64,000 nucleotides of DNA from Baylisascaris procyonis (taxonomy: Eukaryota > Nematoda > Chromadorea > Rhabditida > Ascarididae): positions 5,082,501-5,146,500 of the forward strand of contig JAZARR010000078.1 of assembly GCA_037389465.1 (NCBI GenBank). Reading direction: 5' to 3'. The position numbers and the translations under genes are program-made. The notes beneath the pieces are model-generated. The model saw only the letters and a list, made by a program, of their open reading frames with translations. It ran no database searches and was not told the DNA's origin. Positions 49,824-64,000 of this stretch are shown one piece after another (position 1 is the first letter of the stretch; each line of letters opens with the position of its first letter).

Positions 49824-51572
49824 CTGTCAAATGTCCCTCCCACGTTTCCTGTATCTAACGTACATTAAGTCACTTAAAATGCACTTTTGCAGCAAATGTG
49901 AATTCGTCCATCTTCTCACAGAACGTATTTCCACCAACAGGATGTCACTGAAACTCCAGCGAGTTTCAATGACTCCAGCAGTGCGACTAGCATTCACACA
50001 GACCATGAAGGTGACACATCTGCCTAACATTACCACAAGCACAATCAGGAAGCGCCTTTCCCTCGAAGACACACAGGTATATCATGAAAGTCGAACCGCT
50101 TTCACGCACGACACGAATAAATGCCACTTTCGAGGGTCGAATTGTAGTTATAATGCTTCCCCATTTTGTAACAAGATTTCTTGACTGACTGTAATAATCT
50201 ATCCTGCTAGAAGGCGCGAACGTTTTAGAATATTGACGCATTGAAAGCTTTTTTTGGCATTTGCATTCAAATAGGAAATGAACGCCCCGGTGTACGACAG
50301 TGCTGACGAGCAAAATGACCACAGTGCCTCTAGACAAGTTTACATGCGAAGTATAGGATGCCGGATTCAAGCATTTTTACGTTTCGCTAGACGTAACAAA
50401 TGGACAAACAGATACACAAGACCACTTACATTTAAGAACGTTGTGTCAATGAAAACGCTACGCGAAATAATGCTTTCTAAAGGCACTGTGGTAACTCACT
50501 AATCAGCGCTTTTGTCGTAGCAGTCTGTGTAAAATTCTTTGAAAATAATGTTGCCAATCAACGCTGTAAATCATCTCCTTAATTCTCCATCTCTCACCCA
50601 CCCCTCCGAAATCCCTTTGTGCAAGGTAAAAGGAAGAAATAGTAAACGCTGACAAGACATTACAAGTGGAAAAGTCTCCGTTGAACACCGCTATAGGACA
50701 GCTCGCCCCGCGTTAACAACAACAAGCAAAAGTAGTCAGCAAGTTTTCTGACAAAAAACGACCACATTGCACCATAAGAAAGCAAGTGACAGATTCTTCT
50801 TCCGTCACAACGGCAGTCCACACAACCAACGTCATTCATCGCGATCTGCATCCGCCAAGTATTGCAACTGCGAAAAGCTAATGAGGACTCGCAACTGAAG
50901 AACGCTTGCACATGTACAACATCGGCGAAAAATCGTGATTCGAACGGACCCGTAAAAGAACAGTCCGAAGCGGACGAAAATCAAAAAGAATACAAAAACA
51001 AAGTGAGTTGGCGCTCGCATAAGGAAATGAACAGACAAGGAAGAACTGATACGGACAATTCCCCTCTTCAGTTCTTAGGAACGTTAGGCTTAGCGAAGCT
51101 ACTTTTTGATATGCTAACATGGAAAATCCTGTCTTCAGCTGAGAAAAGACGAACACTAGGGCGTAAAGCACCAACAGAAATGTGAGCAGCTCTAATAGAA
51201 AACCACTTAGAAAGGAGGAAAATTGTGGCCAAAGCAATTCTAAAAAAGGTTACGAGCTATTTTCTGCGAATGGGTTGCTCCATCTATTCTTAGATAAGGA
51301 ATGACGGGTAGACTTGATGCCTCACTAACAGTCCTTATGAAGAGGGGATGCCCGTTTATGGTCTAAAAGACAACAATATATGGAATAATAAATTAACCTG
51401 CTACTACGGAAGGATGCATTCAGCGAACACAAAGCATAACGACAGAAAGCATGCCCGCCCATCAAGAGACCGATTACTCACTGCTCACGATTCATGGGTT
51501 TACTGTGTGCATCAGAGCTATAAGAGTTGTGGTCTTTTAAAAAAATTCTTGTGATTTATTTTCAGCTCGTAC
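49824..51572. other. No confident feature
   Basis: Several moderately long frames on both strands (50862-51185 plus, 50878-51237 minus, 49987-50370 minus) overlap one another without splice context or recognisable motifs. A short Cys-rich tail (DCACGNVRQMCHLHGLCEC) closes the minus frame at 49987. Nothing else is supported. Confidence 0.4.
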
Positions 51573-51578
51573 TTTATT
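51573..51578 (-). terminator. Polyadenylation signal of the ELKS gene
   Basis: TTTATT on the plus strand, that is AATAAA on the minus strand, about 345 bases after the ELKS stop codon. A second candidate, TTTATT at 51555-51560, lies just beyond. Confidence 0.5.
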
Positions 51579-51922
51579 GAAATAGCATGCAAGGGTTCAT
51601 GTGCCCACCCTCGGTGAGGGAGATAGAGTGAACCTTCAACAGTTACCGTAACCAATAATTTTCAACGTTTCAATACGTCCACCCATCTTGGGACATCGTG
51701 TGAAATGTTGCTGGTTCAAAATTGTAGTTTGTTTCTCATCTGGATGAGGTGCTAGAGTGGGCGATAAAATTAATGAAAACATACATATAAATGGGAAAAT
51801 ATGAGATACCAAAGGGAAATAAATGAGAATAAGAGAGTAGATACAGTAGGAGAAGGCAAACGCGACGAATATGCATGCAGGGCTCTCGGGGATGGCCTCA
51901 CGCCTCATTGTTTCCTCTCTCA

Positions 51923-63558
<11,636 letters not shown>

Positions 63559-64000
63559 CTATAACGATGACATCAAAATATAACTGCGTTATTTCATCCT
63601 TGATGATAGCGAAGAAACACGCAGCCACACAACAAATACTTCCGAAACACAGCGGTAAACCTTGCCCTATAAGGACCCTTTAATTCCTTTAGTGACTGCT
63701 ACTGCAACCTCATTTCGTAAACACTGCAATGTCCACCCCTTAAGAATTCAATCATGGGACACAAAAAAAAAACAGCACTGTGAACAACAGGTGGGTACTA
63801 GAGAATATGCGATGAACTACACAACGTAATGCAATGAACTGCTGACGTCAATACTCTGAAGTCAAACAGGTTTTTGTGGAAATGGCCCCAATCCTAAGCA
63901 CGTAACCCAGTAAAACAACAGTGCCGTGTCTTCGTTATATTCGAAGGGTAAATGGGTACTGCAACCACAACAAACTGCGAACGATCTTACGTCAGACTGC

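Noticed and set aside
50862..51237. 107-codon plus and 119-codon minus ORFs overlapping each other
   Set aside because: Neither has splice signals or a recognisable domain, and both being open suggests chance.

Overview
The window looks like nuclear DNA of a nematode, most likely a clade V strongylid (hookworm-like). This rests on short conserved exons between GT...AG introns of hundreds to thousands of bases, mostly TTTCAG-type acceptors, acceptor-plus-short-leader starts that look like spliced-leader sites, recognisable orthologues of worm genes, and many fold-back and low-complexity repeats. No bacterial, viral or CRISPR features were seen. Exons were assembled by eye from reading frame, splice signals, intron phase and family knowledge, so edges of poorly conserved exons are provisional.

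Layout, left to right. (1) 1-590: fold-back repeat whose centre holds two opposed tRNA-Gly(GCC) 3' fragments. (2) 2.5-7.4 kb, plus strand: 3' half of a SKN-1 (CNC-type basic region) transcription factor gene. (3) 7.4-15.3 kb: mostly non-coding, with a second fold-back element (9.53-10.05 kb), a 46-bp tandem duplication and a few weak exon candidates. (4) 15.35-21.09 kb, plus: complete six-exon gene for a U1A/U2B'' (SNF family) spliceosomal protein, 226 aa. (5) 17,861-38,147: three tandem, nearly identical copies of a 6.76-kb unit. The unit starts in intron 2 of the U1A/U2B'' gene and ends in intron 1 of the next gene, so each copy carries U1A/U2B'' exons 3-6, HSC20 exon 1 and a seven-unit 110-bp minisatellite. 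(6) Exon 1 in unit 3 (36.94 kb) plus single-copy exons 2-5 (39.1-43.35 kb) make a complete HSC20/HSCB co-chaperone gene (C. elegans dnj-15 type), 222 aa. (7) 43.4-51.5 kb: mostly non-coding, with one unidentified minus-strand terminal exon next to a diverged partial duplicate. (8) 51.9-64 kb, minus: the 3' eleven exons of an ELKS/CAST/ERC active-zone scaffold gene ending in a GIWA PDZ ligand; its 5' end lies beyond the right edge. A (TA)80 tract sits in one of its introns.

The outstanding feature is the triplication. Because its two breakpoints fall in introns of two adjacent genes, it leaves one complete copy of each gene at its outer ends and two junctions where orphan HSC20 first exons face orphan U1A/U2B'' exons 3-6. 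It is either a very recent real duplication with predictable chimeric transcripts or an assembly effect; long reads across 17.8-38.2 kb would decide.
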